From assembly GCA_035610835.1 (NCBI GenBank), contig JAYJML010000181.1, positions 1 through 64,000 on the forward strand: DNA of 64,000 nt. Reading direction: 5' to 3'. Source of the DNA: Ophiura sarsii (Eukaryota; Echinodermata; Ophiuroidea; Amphilepidida; Ophiuridae). The position numbers were made by a program, and so were the translations under genes. This document shows, piece by piece, positions 33,532 to 42,589 of this stretch (the stretch's first letter is position 1; each line of letters begins with the position of its first letter). Below the pieces are notes generated by a model that saw nothing but the letters and a program-made list of their open reading frames with translations, had not been told where the DNA came from and searched no databases.

Positions 33532-33838
33532 TACAATCACTTTGTGTCAACGGTCACTTGGATCGAGTCAATAAATATTCACTTAGGGTAATTCAATAAT
33601 CACCTGCGGTTAGCTGATGACGGCTTGGGTCATTAAATAGTGAGTTGTGTATCTAAATTATCACTTGGAGTCAAAGTTCATCCAGAGATATAAATAGAGG
33701 TAATTTTAATAAAATAGTCATCACGATGACCATTTTAGTATCCTCCAATCGTTCCTTGAAACATTATGAATGAGTTGAATGGGTGGATTGCAAGCTGATT
33801 CGGCTTTTCATTACAGTAAAGTATTACTGCTCTTCAGT

Positions 33839-34827
33839 AGTGCTGTGATGGTAGATGGCAGCATCTCAGATCATTTTGCTGTCTCCACTGGAGTGCTACA
33901 AGGTGATGTCCTAGCTCCATTCCTATTTGTGATACTGGTAGACTGCCTATTGAAGAAAGCCACATCTGACCTTGACTCAGGAATTGTGGCACATCAGCGC
34001 CGCTCTAGACGTCATCCCGCCGTTGTTCTAAACGACCTTGATTTTGCTGATGATATTGCCTTACTTGAGACCACAATTCCACGAGCTCAGACCCAGCTGA
34101 CAAAAACTGCTGCAGCAGCAAAAGACCTTGGCGTCATCATTAGCGTTCCCAAAACAGAGTATATGACGGCCAACTGCAATCCTCACCCAACACTACAGGG
34201 TTATGGGGAAACCATCAGCCATGTGAACAATTTCAGATATCTGGGCTCTATGATGGCATTGGGTGCAAGTGACCTTAAAAGACTCAGGGCATTGGCATGG
34301 TGCGAATTCTGGAAGTTGGAACACCTCTGGAGGAGTCCTCAAGTAGCTATCGCAACAAAAGTGAAATTATTTAGCACCACCTGTGTGACGATTTTGCTGT
34401 ATGGCTGTGAATCCTGGGTGATATCTCAAGATATGGAGTGCAAAATAAATGCCAATGCTACCTCTTGCTACAGGATAATGCTTAACATCAAACGCATGGA
34501 TCATGTCCCAAGCACAACCATTTATGACATGACCATGACAGAGCCTCTTATAAACCGTGTAAAAAATCGCCAGCTGAGATTCCTTGGAGTAAATTCTCCG
34601 TCTCCCTGATGAAGAGCCTGCTAGAATGTATGCCACTTACATACCAACACATGGTCGAAGGAGACCTGGTCGTCCAAGCACATCATACTTGAAGTACATA
34701 CAGCGCTTACTTGGTGACAATGAAGGCATGTTTCAAGAACGTCAGATAGCCACTGTTGCTACAGATCGCCGTGCTTGGAGAAAACTTGTGGTCGCCTGCT
34801 CCGCAGCCGAAGGATGATGATGATGAT
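33839..34827 (+). mobile_element. 5'-truncated LINE with 10-bp target duplication
   Basis: Direct repeats GCTCTTCAGT at 33829-33838 and 34828-34837 flank a fragment that begins within the RT and ends in GATGATGATGATGAT. Truncation at the 5' end with a simple-repeat 3' tail is typical of target-primed reverse transcription. Confidence 0.88.
33840..34817 (+). pseudogene. LINE reverse transcriptase (palm to C-terminus), frameshifted
   Basis: The main frame (to 34609) contains GVLQGDVLAPFLFVILVDCL (RT motif B/4) and DFADDIALLE (catalytic). It continues with KTEYMTANC, NNFRYLGSM and ILLYGCESWVIS. A frameshift near 34600 moves the ending (GRRRPGRPSTSYLKY...WRKLVVACSAAEG) to another frame. The upstream residues of the same open frame, before 33839, are host flank. 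Endonuclease and RT motif A are missing through truncation. Confidence 0.85.
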
Positions 34828-34837
34828 GCTCTTCAGT

Positions 34838-35837
34838 TAGTTGAACCTTTTTGGTGGACATCTTGGACATTTCAAAATACGTCAACTAGATATACATCCC
34901 CTAGGTTTCGTATACATTGTATGATGTTCCATTAGCTTGTTAAGATTTAACATAAACTTGAACTATTTGGCGGCCATTTTGGAAATCGATAAATAATTAA
35001 AACTTTCACAGAGGTGAGCGGTTTATCTAAAAGCTTTAGTTTAGCCGTTTAGAAGATATTATTTGGTAATATAATATAAAAAAAGTTTCCATTTTTTCCC
35101 ACTTTGTTGGCACTTTTTGGGCAACTAAGTGTCTTTACATCATAATCAAGCGATTTGGGCATTTTTTACTCAAAATTAATATTGTAAGCTTTGTTCAAAA
35201 AAAGAAAATTCTCAAAAAAAATCAACATTGTTGGTCAACATTGACGCCAAATTTGGATTCTCTGATCCATTTCCTTTTATATGCATTTGATTAATAGTTC
35301 AATAATTACAGCATTCACAAATTCAAAAATAAATCAAATCAAAAACTTCCATTAGTCCACCCTTCCCCCCCCCCCCCCCCTTAAATCAGGTGAAACTGAT
35401 TACTGGTGGATAGCAAATTGCCCAAGAAGTGTGCTATTGCCTCCGAGTAAACGAGTAGTAGAACATTTTATTAATTTAAACAAATCAAACTTTTTCAAAA
35501 TAATAGAACACATTAGTGTTACACATATTTTTCAGAATCAAATCTTAAGATAATCAATTGGTGGAAATGAAATGGGAGAAGGCTACATGTAGACGCCGGA
35601 CTCATACCCGGGGGCTATGACACGGCCACACTAAGGGATCAAATTCCGATATAAGATTTCAGAATTTTACAATAACAACTGGTTGTTGATATAATTCAAT
35701 TTATCAATAGAACATTTCTGACATTTACAATAACAACTGTTTGATAAGGTTCTAGCGCTAGATGTCGTCAACAAGGAGAATCCTAAGAGAAGGAGAATTC
35801 TAAATTATTCAATTTATCAATACTAGCGGCGTCCCCG
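34838..35837. other. Non-coding; old repeat and 16-nt poly(C)
   Basis: Positions 35085-35320 are loosely related to 23160-23430. A C run occupies 35365-35380. Near 35690 and 35815 the phrase AATTCAATTTATCAATA recurs. No gene seen. Confidence 0.5.
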
Positions 35838-36430
35838 CTAGATGGTTATGCTGCATTGCATTACATAGGCTACCTCTGTAACCACATCAATGCCCTACTA
35901 CCCCCACCCACCCCACCCCACACACCAGGTTGATTTATAATCTAACCCTCCTAAATCTTTACCGTGGTTACTTTATTAACCCCTACCTCTCAAACCGCAT
36001 TACTTTGTTCACCCTCGGTACCGCTGAAACCACATAAACCCCCTACAACAACCCCCATACACACACCCAACCAGGTTGATTTATAATCATAACCCCCCCC
36101 CCCCTCCCCCGCTAGAGTGTATGCCCCCGGGGTTATGCCCCAACGCATTACCTAGGCTACCTCTGTAACCACATAAATCACCTACAACCCTCCCCCACAC
36201 ACACACACACCAGGTTGATTTATGATCTAACCCTCCCAAACCATTTACCGTGGTTACTTTATTAACCCCTACCTCTCAAACCGCATTACTTTATTAACCC
36301 TCGGTACCTCTGAAACCACATAAACCCCCTACAACACCCCCATACACACACCCCAACCAGGTTGATTTATAATCATAACACCATAAACCATTTCCCGTGG
36401 CTACTTCATTAACCCTCGGTCCCTTGGATT
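35838..36430. repeat. Tandem duplication, 285-bp period, two copies
   Basis: Two successive copies align at a 285-bp offset, for example CAGGTTGATTTAT(A/G)ATCTAAC at 35927 and 36212. Within each unit CAGGTTGATTTATAATC occurs twice and CCGTGG(T/C)TACTT once, with many CCCCCAC stretches. No coding content. Confidence 0.85.
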
Positions 36431-36664
36431 GTTTGGCATGCTAACTGACAGTAAAGAAATCATGTTGCTTCATTAACCCCCGCAAAACGCTACTTGTACC
36501 ACATCACTATAACCCTAGGCATATCCTAAACCATTTCCCGTGGTTTTATACCCCCCACCCCCACCCCACCCCAACATGACACCACATACCCCTACCAACA
36601 GGCCTATAACCATTTCCCGTGTGGCTTCTGCGCCTTGTGTAGGAGTGCGTATAGTGCCGCGGCA

Positions 36665-36930
36665 ATAAGCCCTTGCGCAAACATGCACGCGACGCGTTAC
36701 CACGGTATGATTACGCGGTATAGTGTGCGCAACGCACAATGTTGTTCAATTCTAGTGGCCTTTGTGAGCCAAATCTGAGAGTTTTTTTGCTGTTTTTGGA
36801 GCCAATTGTTACCCATTTTCACTGGAATAAACTTTAACACACTTTCCGTTATTTTGCTCGATATTTCATGCAAATTATGCGCCACTTTGATCAAAAGGGA
36901 GAAATAAGGATAACATACACATACCACCCC
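36665..36930 (+). repeat. Dispersed repeat, second copy at 63268-63520
   Basis: Nearly colinear with 63268-63520: CCACGGTATGATTACGCGG, CGCAACGCACAATGTTGTTC, AGCCAAATCTGAGAG, CACTGGAATAAACTTTAACA and ATGCGCCACTTTGATCAAAA occur in the same order in both. Neither copy has visible ends, and both run into simple C- or CA-rich sequence. Confidence 0.85.
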
Positions 36931-36966
36931 CCCCCCCCCCCTCCCCCCGCACAGACAACACCCCGA

Positions 36967-37551
36967 CTAGCCCTGTGGTGGAAACGCGATCAGACTTGGA
37001 TCTGCATTGAAGGCAACCAGTGCATCTTGCGAGTGGGTGAGCAAGCACTGCTTACCCAAGTCACTGAGGTTAGTGCCATCATAGAGATAAAGAGAGTAGT
37101 AGTGAGCCTTGATCTCATGACAGTGGACAATGTAGTGAGTATTAGGCAAAGAATGATACATTTTGTGAACGGACCTATTGACACTGCCAGTTGCAAGAAT
37201 GCAAGCTCTTTGGGCTCTCGGACCATCACCCAGATAGTATGACCTAACTAAAATGTCTGACCAGATAATTCTAGTTGCGGGGAAAAGTTGCCTAATGGTT
37301 CCTAAGAGCTCGGTGATCTGCAAATGCATAAGGCCGACACGCGTGTGAAACATGTTATTGGACCCGATATGAATAAGGATTGTGGTAGGGACTTGCCGTC
37401 TACGTAGGTAGGTATCTAACATAGATTTTAGATCCTGAATCCTGCCCCCCCCCCCGGAGCCATGCCAATGAACATTGCCACCACCCCTCAACTGGACATT
37501 TTTACCAGAGAGGCGGCCCACAATAATATCGCCTATTACAAGGGTACGCAT
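36967..37551 (-). pseudogene. SGNH-hydrolase-like ORF of the Ngaro element, catalytic residues lost
   Basis: The 194-codon frame has the SGNH fold landmarks in order: LVIGDIIVGR (block I, normally GDS), ILIHIGSNN (block III, normally GxND) and DGTNLSDLGK (block V, normally DxxHLS). The nucleophile serine is isoleucine and the catalytic histidine is asparagine, so no hydrolase activity is expected. Such ORFs accompany many Ngaro-type and some other retroelements, with unknown function. It lies about 150 bp downstream of the recombinase once the Penelope insertion is discounted. A Gly/His-rich segment precedes residue 60. Confidence 0.65.
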
Positions 37552-37790
37552 TTGACCTGTAAGCGAGAAGAAGGAAGATAAAGAGAGGAAGGTATTTTGT
37601 ATTATGTATTATTTGGTATTACAAAAACAAACAACAAAAAACGAGGATAGGGGAACAGCAAAACAACCTAAGGATAAAATCAAGTGCGTGATTAAATATA
37701 ATGCTAATTGTGAGATAGGCTTTTACGACGGGTATTCATAATATAAGTTAAAAGTTTTAACGGGTTCGCCGTCGGACGAGTTAAATCTGT

Positions 37791-37827
37791 CAAGCTTTCG
37801 TCAGGATTAGCTCTGACTTCTTCAGGA
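37791..37827 (-). ncRNA. Hammerhead-like core near the 3' end of the Penelope element
   Basis: On the minus strand CTGAAGA is followed by a perfect 5-bp stem GTCAG/CTGAC with an 8-nt loop, then GAAA. This matches the CUGANGA-stem II-GAAA core of hammerhead ribozymes, except for one extra A before the stem. Penelope-like elements are known to carry hammerheads in their terminal regions. I could not draw convincing stems I and III or place the cleavage site, so it may be a degenerate relic. Confidence 0.4.
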
Positions 37828-37950
37828 ACAAATTATTATAATATTAAACAAAACATAGAGATTGCCACTTCTCTTGTTATCATCATTTGGGCTACCCCTT
37901 GCCCGATGATTTGATGGTAGGTGCCCTTTCCTACTTGTGAAAGAATTGGT

Positions 37951-37966
37951 GGCTCTGAAAAGAGCC
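37951..37966 (-). promoter_or_regulatory. Histone-mRNA-type 3' stem-loop, copy 1
   Basis: The minus strand reads AAAC, then GGCTCTTTTCAGAGCC, then ACCAA. This is a full match to the metazoan histone 3' stem-loop consensus (6-bp stem, UUUC loop, AAAC before and ACCA after), which is bound by SLBP and directs cleavage without polyadenylation. It lies in the 3' non-coding part of the Penelope-like element. A clear U7-pairing purine box is not obvious, though AAGTAGGAAAGGG follows about 15 nt downstream of the ACCAA. Confidence 0.8.
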
Positions 37967-38032
37967 GTTTAGATGGATTGCCGCTTCCACTGAACACTTA
38001 GGTTGCCCTTTCCTACTTGTGAAAGAATTGGT

Positions 38033-38048
38033 GGCTCTGAAAAGAGCC
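38033..38048 (-). promoter_or_regulatory. Histone-mRNA-type 3' stem-loop, copy 2
   Basis: Same 16-nt hairpin GGCTCTTTTCAGAGCC with ACCAA after it. The 5' flank is GAGC instead of AAAC. It lies in the second unit of the 82-bp tandem duplication. Confidence 0.78.
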
Positions 38049-38223
38049 GCTCAGATGGATTGCCGCTTCCACTGAACACGTAGGTTGCCACTGGCCTACT
38101 ATATATAAATTTGGTTATAATAGAACCTCCAAAGGACTGCCCCTAGACCAATGGAAATAACGTAGAGACTGCCCCTTGTCTACTACAGACTACAAAAGTC
38201 TAATGCACAGTAGTGCGGTCACT

Positions 38224-38237
38224 GATCTGAAAAGATC
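38224..38237 (-). promoter_or_regulatory. Related hairpin with conserved UUUC loop
   Basis: The minus strand reads AAAC, then GATCTTTTCAGATC. The stem bases differ from the two upstream-type hairpins but still pair (GATCT/AGATC), and loop and 5' flank are the same. Paired changes in the stem with loop preserved are what compensatory evolution would produce, though one case proves little. Confidence 0.5.
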
Positions 38238-38405
38238 GTTTGACGCTGTAACGAACTTGGGCAGGGTATATAATGGTTCATTGCGGACCTGGCTGAACAA
38301 ATTACAAGACTGTTATCGATTGGCGGGATTGATTGATACTGTAGGAAATAGAGAGCGCCACATGCGGCTGATATCTTTGCCGTTATTTATATTGATTGTA
38401 GATGA

Positions 38406-38840
38406 TTAATTGATTCTGATCTCTAGAGCTTCACGAACAAGCCGCATGCTAAGATTGGAAACCTGTGCAATGCTTTTGGATTGGTTCCAAAGTGGTTCAT
38501 GACCTTCTTCACACGCATGTTCAGCTAGTGCCGAGCTATCTTTCTTGCTTTGTAATGTAGCTCTTTTGTGTTCAGACAATCTGACCTTTAAAGGCCTTTT
38601 GGTTTGACCAATATATTGTTCACCACAACTACATGGTATGCTATACACGCAAGGTGAACGACCCTTGGGCATAGGATCTTTAGGTTTGCTGACAATATCT
38701 CTGAGTTTGGTTTATTTGGTGAAGTAAGTTTTAACACCGGCACGATTTAAGAATCGGCAAATTTTGTCTGAGACACCTTTGACAAATGGCATGAACGTGA
38801 TACCTTTGTAGTCATCTTCCACTATCTTTTCCTTGCTTAC
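38406..38840 (-). pseudogene. Penelope-like protein C-terminus: linker plus GIY-YIG endonuclease
   Basis: The minus-strand frame from about 38840 encodes PFVKGVSDKICRFLNRAGV and, after one in-frame stop near 38706, MPKGRSPCVYSIPCSCGEQY, then IGQTKRPLKVRLSEH, ALAEHACEEGHEPLW and REALEI. The Y-S-I-P-C...Y-I-G-Q-T pair and downstream R, H and E residues are the GIY-YIG nuclease of Penelope-like elements, which nicks target DNA for reverse transcription. The RT itself is absent, so this copy cannot function. Confidence 0.85.
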
Positions 38841-38900
38841 ATTAGCACTTTGTCTTCTAATAGCTTTGTGTACGAGTTTCGATCAAAACATAATGCTAAT

Positions 38901-39781
38901 GTTTTGATTGTAGCTGATCAGAACGGATGTAAAGTGTAAATGCATCTGACCTCCATCTGCCTAGAGCCTGAATATCATCATCAGAGAGCCCGCACATTGC
39001 AGCTGACGTAGCATCACCGATTCTGAAACTATGGGGAGTATAATCTGATAGAGATGGACCTAAAACAGTAATACCCTCTTTTAAAACAGCAGAGAATTGG
39101 TGTCTGGTGAGGGGTGAATTATTGAAGTGAATAAAAGGGGCCGTCCACGAGGCTCCGGATACTTAAAAAATCTGATATTGCCTGAACTGGACAAAAAATT
39201 GTGTTGACAGCCCTGGTAAAAAAACAGAGGAATGGCGTCACCTCTTTGGTCAGTCTTGGAATAACGAACAATCCTGGTTCCATCCTGTTGTGCTTAAAGG
39301 AAATATCGGCCTGAGAGTTAAAGCGAAGAAAGCCGAAGAAGGCCACAAGAAAAGCCGCTTTAAACATGATAGCTTCAAACTCTGACTTGCATACTGATGG
39401 AAGGATGGCTAATAATTGACAAAGTAGCTTGTGAGTGATTGGGCGTCGACTATCAAACTTAGGATTTTGACATTTGCCTACTTCTTTCATCTTTTTGACA
39501 ACAAAACAATCAGTGGGATCTGCCCATGAATTCATTTTGTGAACATAGGATATGGCAGCCAATTGTACAAAGATTGTGGAAGATGCCCGACCCTCCAATG
39601 ACAGGAAAGCAATGTAAGCCATTATGTCCCGACGTGGTGCAGGCCAATGACCACCGAAATCACAATTTTTTTCTGAATTCTTTAAAGCTATCAATACAAC
39701 GAGAATACCGTAGTTCACCTGAGTACTCCGTGCTAACGATGCTTTCAGCAGGCGCTGAGCCTCTGCCTCCAGATCGCCCAA
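38901..39781 (-). pseudogene. Tyrosine recombinase of the Ngaro/DIRS-like element, frameshifted
   Basis: The main frame (39781-39119) encodes the SAM-like N-terminal domain (QVNYGILVVLIALK, YIAFLSLEGRASSTI) and the first catalytic-arginine region (FFGFLRFNSQAD). A frameshift near 39125 moves the rest to a second frame containing NSPLTRHQFS, HSFRIG (His-x-x-Arg pair) and GRWRSDAFTLYIRS with the nucleophilic tyrosine. All catalytic landmarks exist, split by one frameshift. The enzyme would circularise or integrate the element's cDNA by strand exchange. It ends at a TAG inside the 11-bp repeat flanking the Penelope insertion. Confidence 0.82.
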
Positions 39782-41050
39782 ACAAATTCTGGTATCAGTG
39801 TGCCTGTTGGATCTGCCTGTGGGGCGGCCTTCCGAAATCGATCCATCTGGAAGCGGGAGAGAGCATCAGCTATGTTATTGTTTGAACCTGGAATGTGCCT
39901 GGCGCAAAACAAGACATTATACTTCAAACACTGACCAAAATTCTGACCAACTTCATGTGAAGATTGTTTATTCAAAACTCAATACAATCTGCTTCCACTT
40001 CAAGAGATGACACCACAATACAAGAACAACGAAAATAGGAAAAAATTCCAACCAGGCTATTGACCTTGTAGTACCTAACTCAGCACGCCATTTTCCCTGA
40101 AACCATTTCCCGTCGAAAAAGCCTGAAAATCCAATACTTCCACTGGCGTCGGTGAATGATTCTAATTCCTCGTTTCCAACCCAAAACTGATCCGGAAAAA
40201 TAGCGACACCGTTGAAATCTTTCACGAAGATCGCCCAAATCTTTAAATCCGCTTTTGCACCCGCTCTCAGTCTTACTTGGTGCCAATGCCTCTTGATATC
40301 GCACGTCAAATATATGAGACGTCGAAGGAAAGCTCTGCCTGGCGACACTGCAGGGCACATAAAGGACGGGGAACCGATGAGAGACTGGAGTTCGCGTAAC
40401 AACAAACTTGAAGATATCAGCGCCGTCTCAATCTTAGCTGTAATTATTCTAAGTTTTTCAGAAGGAATCGCCACCATCTGCTTTTCTGCATCAATTTCTA
40501 AGCCCAAGCAGACTATATTTGAAACTGGGCCTGCCAACTTTTCTTTGGTCAGAGGAACGCCCAACTCAGCACACACCTGCTAGAAGACTTTAACAACACT
40601 GCTACAGGAGTGCGCGCCAGACCCACCATGAAGTCATCACAATAGTGAGTAATCAAATTAGAACCAGAAACTTCTTTAATAACCCATTCCAAACGTAGAA
40701 AACTTTTCAAACAACGCAGGTGAACAGGAATCTCCCAATTGGCAAAGCCTTGTCAACGAATAATTGGTCTGCGACACAAATACCCAGTAACTCGAAATCA
40801 CTTGGATGCACCAGTAAAAGTCTAAAAGCTGACTCGATGTCCGCCTTGGCCATTAAAGCACTGGCGCCAAAGCCTGCGACATGGTTAACGGCTGTATCAA
40901 AATTGGCATATTGAACTGAACACATGCTACGGTCGATCCCATCATTTACGGATGAACCGTGTGGATGACAAAGGTGCTGAATTAGCCTGAATTTCCCAGG
41001 CTCAGATTTTGAGCCTATCTAAAGGCTTATTTTTGAAGGGCCTGCTATTC
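39745..41050 (-). pseudogene. Ngaro/DIRS-like reverse transcriptase-RNase H, multiply frameshifted
   Basis: Read on the minus strand, the pieces in order are SEPGKFRLIQHLCHPHGS, KADIESAFRLLLVHPSDFE (first catalytic aspartate), HYCDDFMVG (YxDD box) and GVPLTKEKLAGPVSNIVCLG. They continue with ESFTDASGSIGFSGFF (RNase H aspartate) and FCARHIPGSNNNIADALSRF. At least three frame changes (near 41000, 40700-40600 and 39970) separate them. The motifs match the DIRS/Ngaro type rather than Gypsy. The RNase H end overlaps the start of the recombinase ORF. Confidence 0.8.
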
Positions 41051-41241
41051 GACCCAACCCTATTTTCCTTGGATAGCCTTTTATCAACAGATTTTTGATC
41101 GAGTTGAACAGATTTTAAGTTGGGAGCATCACGTGCAGTTCTAACACCTGAATAAACCTAGCTCAGCGACTGACCTATTTGGATATTTTTTCAACCAACT
41201 TGCCAATAGAGCGAGAATTACGGGAGAATTGTACTTGCAGA

Positions 41242-42556
41242 TTAGGGCCATGAGAACAACCAGAAAAAATGGTGAGGAGGTATGTGCAAGGTGATATTTT
41301 GAGATACTTTTTTACAATTTTTGGACCCATGACCGTGAACTTGGCACCTTGAGCATTTGTACAGGTATTGGCACTGAGGACTAGTGCAACCATTGAAGGA
41401 AAAGCACACTGACTGATATTTGCCTGTGGAGACTCGACTTTGAGAATTTGATTTGTTCCGAAACTGCTGGGAAGATTGCCCTTGGCCTTGGGGCTGAAAA
41501 TTACGTTGATTGGGAGGTGAAACCACACATAAAGTCCAAAGCTCACCATCTATATTGGCCCATGATCTCTGAGGTTGACGAGCTTGTTTAAGGCGAAATT
41601 GAATGTCGTATACACGCCATCCATACCCATTGTAGCGAGATGCCGCTGTGCGTATCAAACTCGCATATTTCAATAAGTCTAATGCCCGGTGAGCATTAAG
41701 AAAAATGGACGAAAAAATGAGAAAGGAATCAGTCCACCCGTGAATGGAATTAATAGTGCGTTTTAGCTTGCTATCAGACCATACCATCATCCCTTCGTCA
41801 TTTACTGATAGAACCATTCCCCCGACACCGTTGTTACCAGAAAAAATCAACACGTTTCTGTCGGTAAGAGAGCCAAATTCAACATACTCACTGTTGAGGA
41901 TTTTGTTGATTGTCGCCTGAGTTCAATGATCGCCGAGAGGGCTACACACTGATACCAGAGGCCCACCCGACTGTTGAATAGCGTTAAATACAGGAAAAGA
42001 ATTTATTATTGAGTTCTCACTCGAACCTTGCAACAACTGCGGAGAATATGAAGGACAAGAGTTCGTCATACCGTTGCCGCTTTGCGAAGTCCCAGCTTCT
42101 GAATTCTGCGAATTTTGCCGTGACGTCATCATTGATAGTTCGTTCTCGGGTTCGCCAACTTGCGGTCTATGTTCAGTACGCCCGAATGATGATTGGGCCA
42201 ACTGTTCACCTATTGGCTGCACCGGGTGTTGGACGGGACGTCCAATGCTGCTAGACGGCGGATTTTCTGCATCTTGGTCCAATCCTGCTGCTGCTCTCAT
42301 TAGTGCGCGGCCTGTCAACTCCGTGCTGGATTGCATTGTTGACTGCATGAGCATGGGCGGACGCTTGAACAGGCGTGGACGAGCTTGTATTAATGTTCGT
42401 ACTGCTGTTTCTTGGAGTCGACGCCGCCGAGTTTGTATTAATGTTCGTAACACGGCTGTTTCTTGCAGTTGATGCCGCCCCTCGTGTAGAATTACTTGTA
42501 GTTTAGCTTGTTGTATCACTTGTAGTAACGGCAACAGCCGAAGTCAATTGGGCCAT
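41242..42556 (-). pseudogene. Gag-like ORF of the Ngaro/DIRS-like element
   Basis: A likely start is ATG at 42556 (MAQLTSAVAV). An early in-frame stop and frame changes split the ORF into a Ser/Thr/Asn/Gln-rich N-terminal part (frame 42534-41923) and a C-terminal part (41853-41242). The latter has KRTINSIHGWTDSFLIFSSI and a cysteine cluster CFSFNGCTSPQCQYLYKCSR...HGHGSKNC, a zinc-knuckle-like region typical of this group. It would coat the element's RNA. Broken in this copy. Confidence 0.7.
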
Positions 42557-42589
42557 CCACAGGTTTACTCCCCGATCATTTATTGCATA

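Larger units (their letters stand above)
29030..33680 (+). repeat. Degenerate short-repeat array split by later insertions
   Basis: Irregular copies of a roughly 20-24-bp unit near ATCACTTGGGGTCATTAAAT are found at 29030-29080, 29650-29710, 30640-30715, 32540-32600, 33190-33235 and 33535-33680. They are interrupted by a foldback (29093-29651), a LINE (30716-32539) and a SINE (33240-33531). The 30706 and 32540 blocks join through the LINE's target duplication, which supports one ancestral array. The unit is too diverged for exact boundaries. Confidence 0.65.
37919..38090 (-). repeat. 82-bp tandem duplication carrying histone-type stem-loops
   Basis: Two adjacent near-identical 82-bp units. 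Each reads, on the plus strand, TTGCC(C)TTTCCTACTTGTG, AAAGAATTGGTGGCTCTGAA and on to TTGCCGCTTCCACTGAACAC. Shorter echoes of a TTGCC...CTAC phrase appear on both sides (37860-37930 and 38085-38190). Each unit includes one stem-loop described separately. Confidence 0.9.
37709..38889 (-). mobile_element. 5'-truncated Penelope-like element, 11-bp target duplication
   Basis: Direct repeats ATAATGCTAAT (37698-37708 and 38890-38900) bound the insert. On the minus strand it begins inside the linker after the RT, continues with a GIY-YIG endonuclease (pseudogene below), and has about 700 bp of 3' non-coding sequence. That region holds histone-type stem-loops and a hammerhead-like core. It landed in the Ngaro element immediately at the recombinase stop codon, so it is younger than that element. 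Confidence 0.85.
36967..42556 (-). mobile_element. Ngaro/DIRS-like tyrosine-recombinase retroelement, decayed
   Basis: On the minus strand the order is gag (from 42556), RT-RNase H (about 41050-39745), tyrosine recombinase (39781-38901) and an SGNH-hydrolase-like ORF (37551-36967). This combination, with recombinase instead of a DDE integrase, is characteristic of Ngaro-type members of the DIRS group. A Penelope-like element (37709-38889) is inserted between recombinase and SGNH ORF. Several frameshifts and stops make the copy inactive. I could not identify its terminal repeats. Confidence 0.83.

Noticed and set aside
37900..38400. A histone gene upstream of the histone-type stem-loops
   Set aside because: No histone-like protein is encoded in any frame near the hairpins. 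The neighbouring coding sequence is the Penelope endonuclease.
42074..42472. 132-codon plus-strand ORF with ordinary-looking composition
   Set aside because: Lies opposite the gag-like ORF of the Ngaro-like element, whose minus-strand motifs are convincing.
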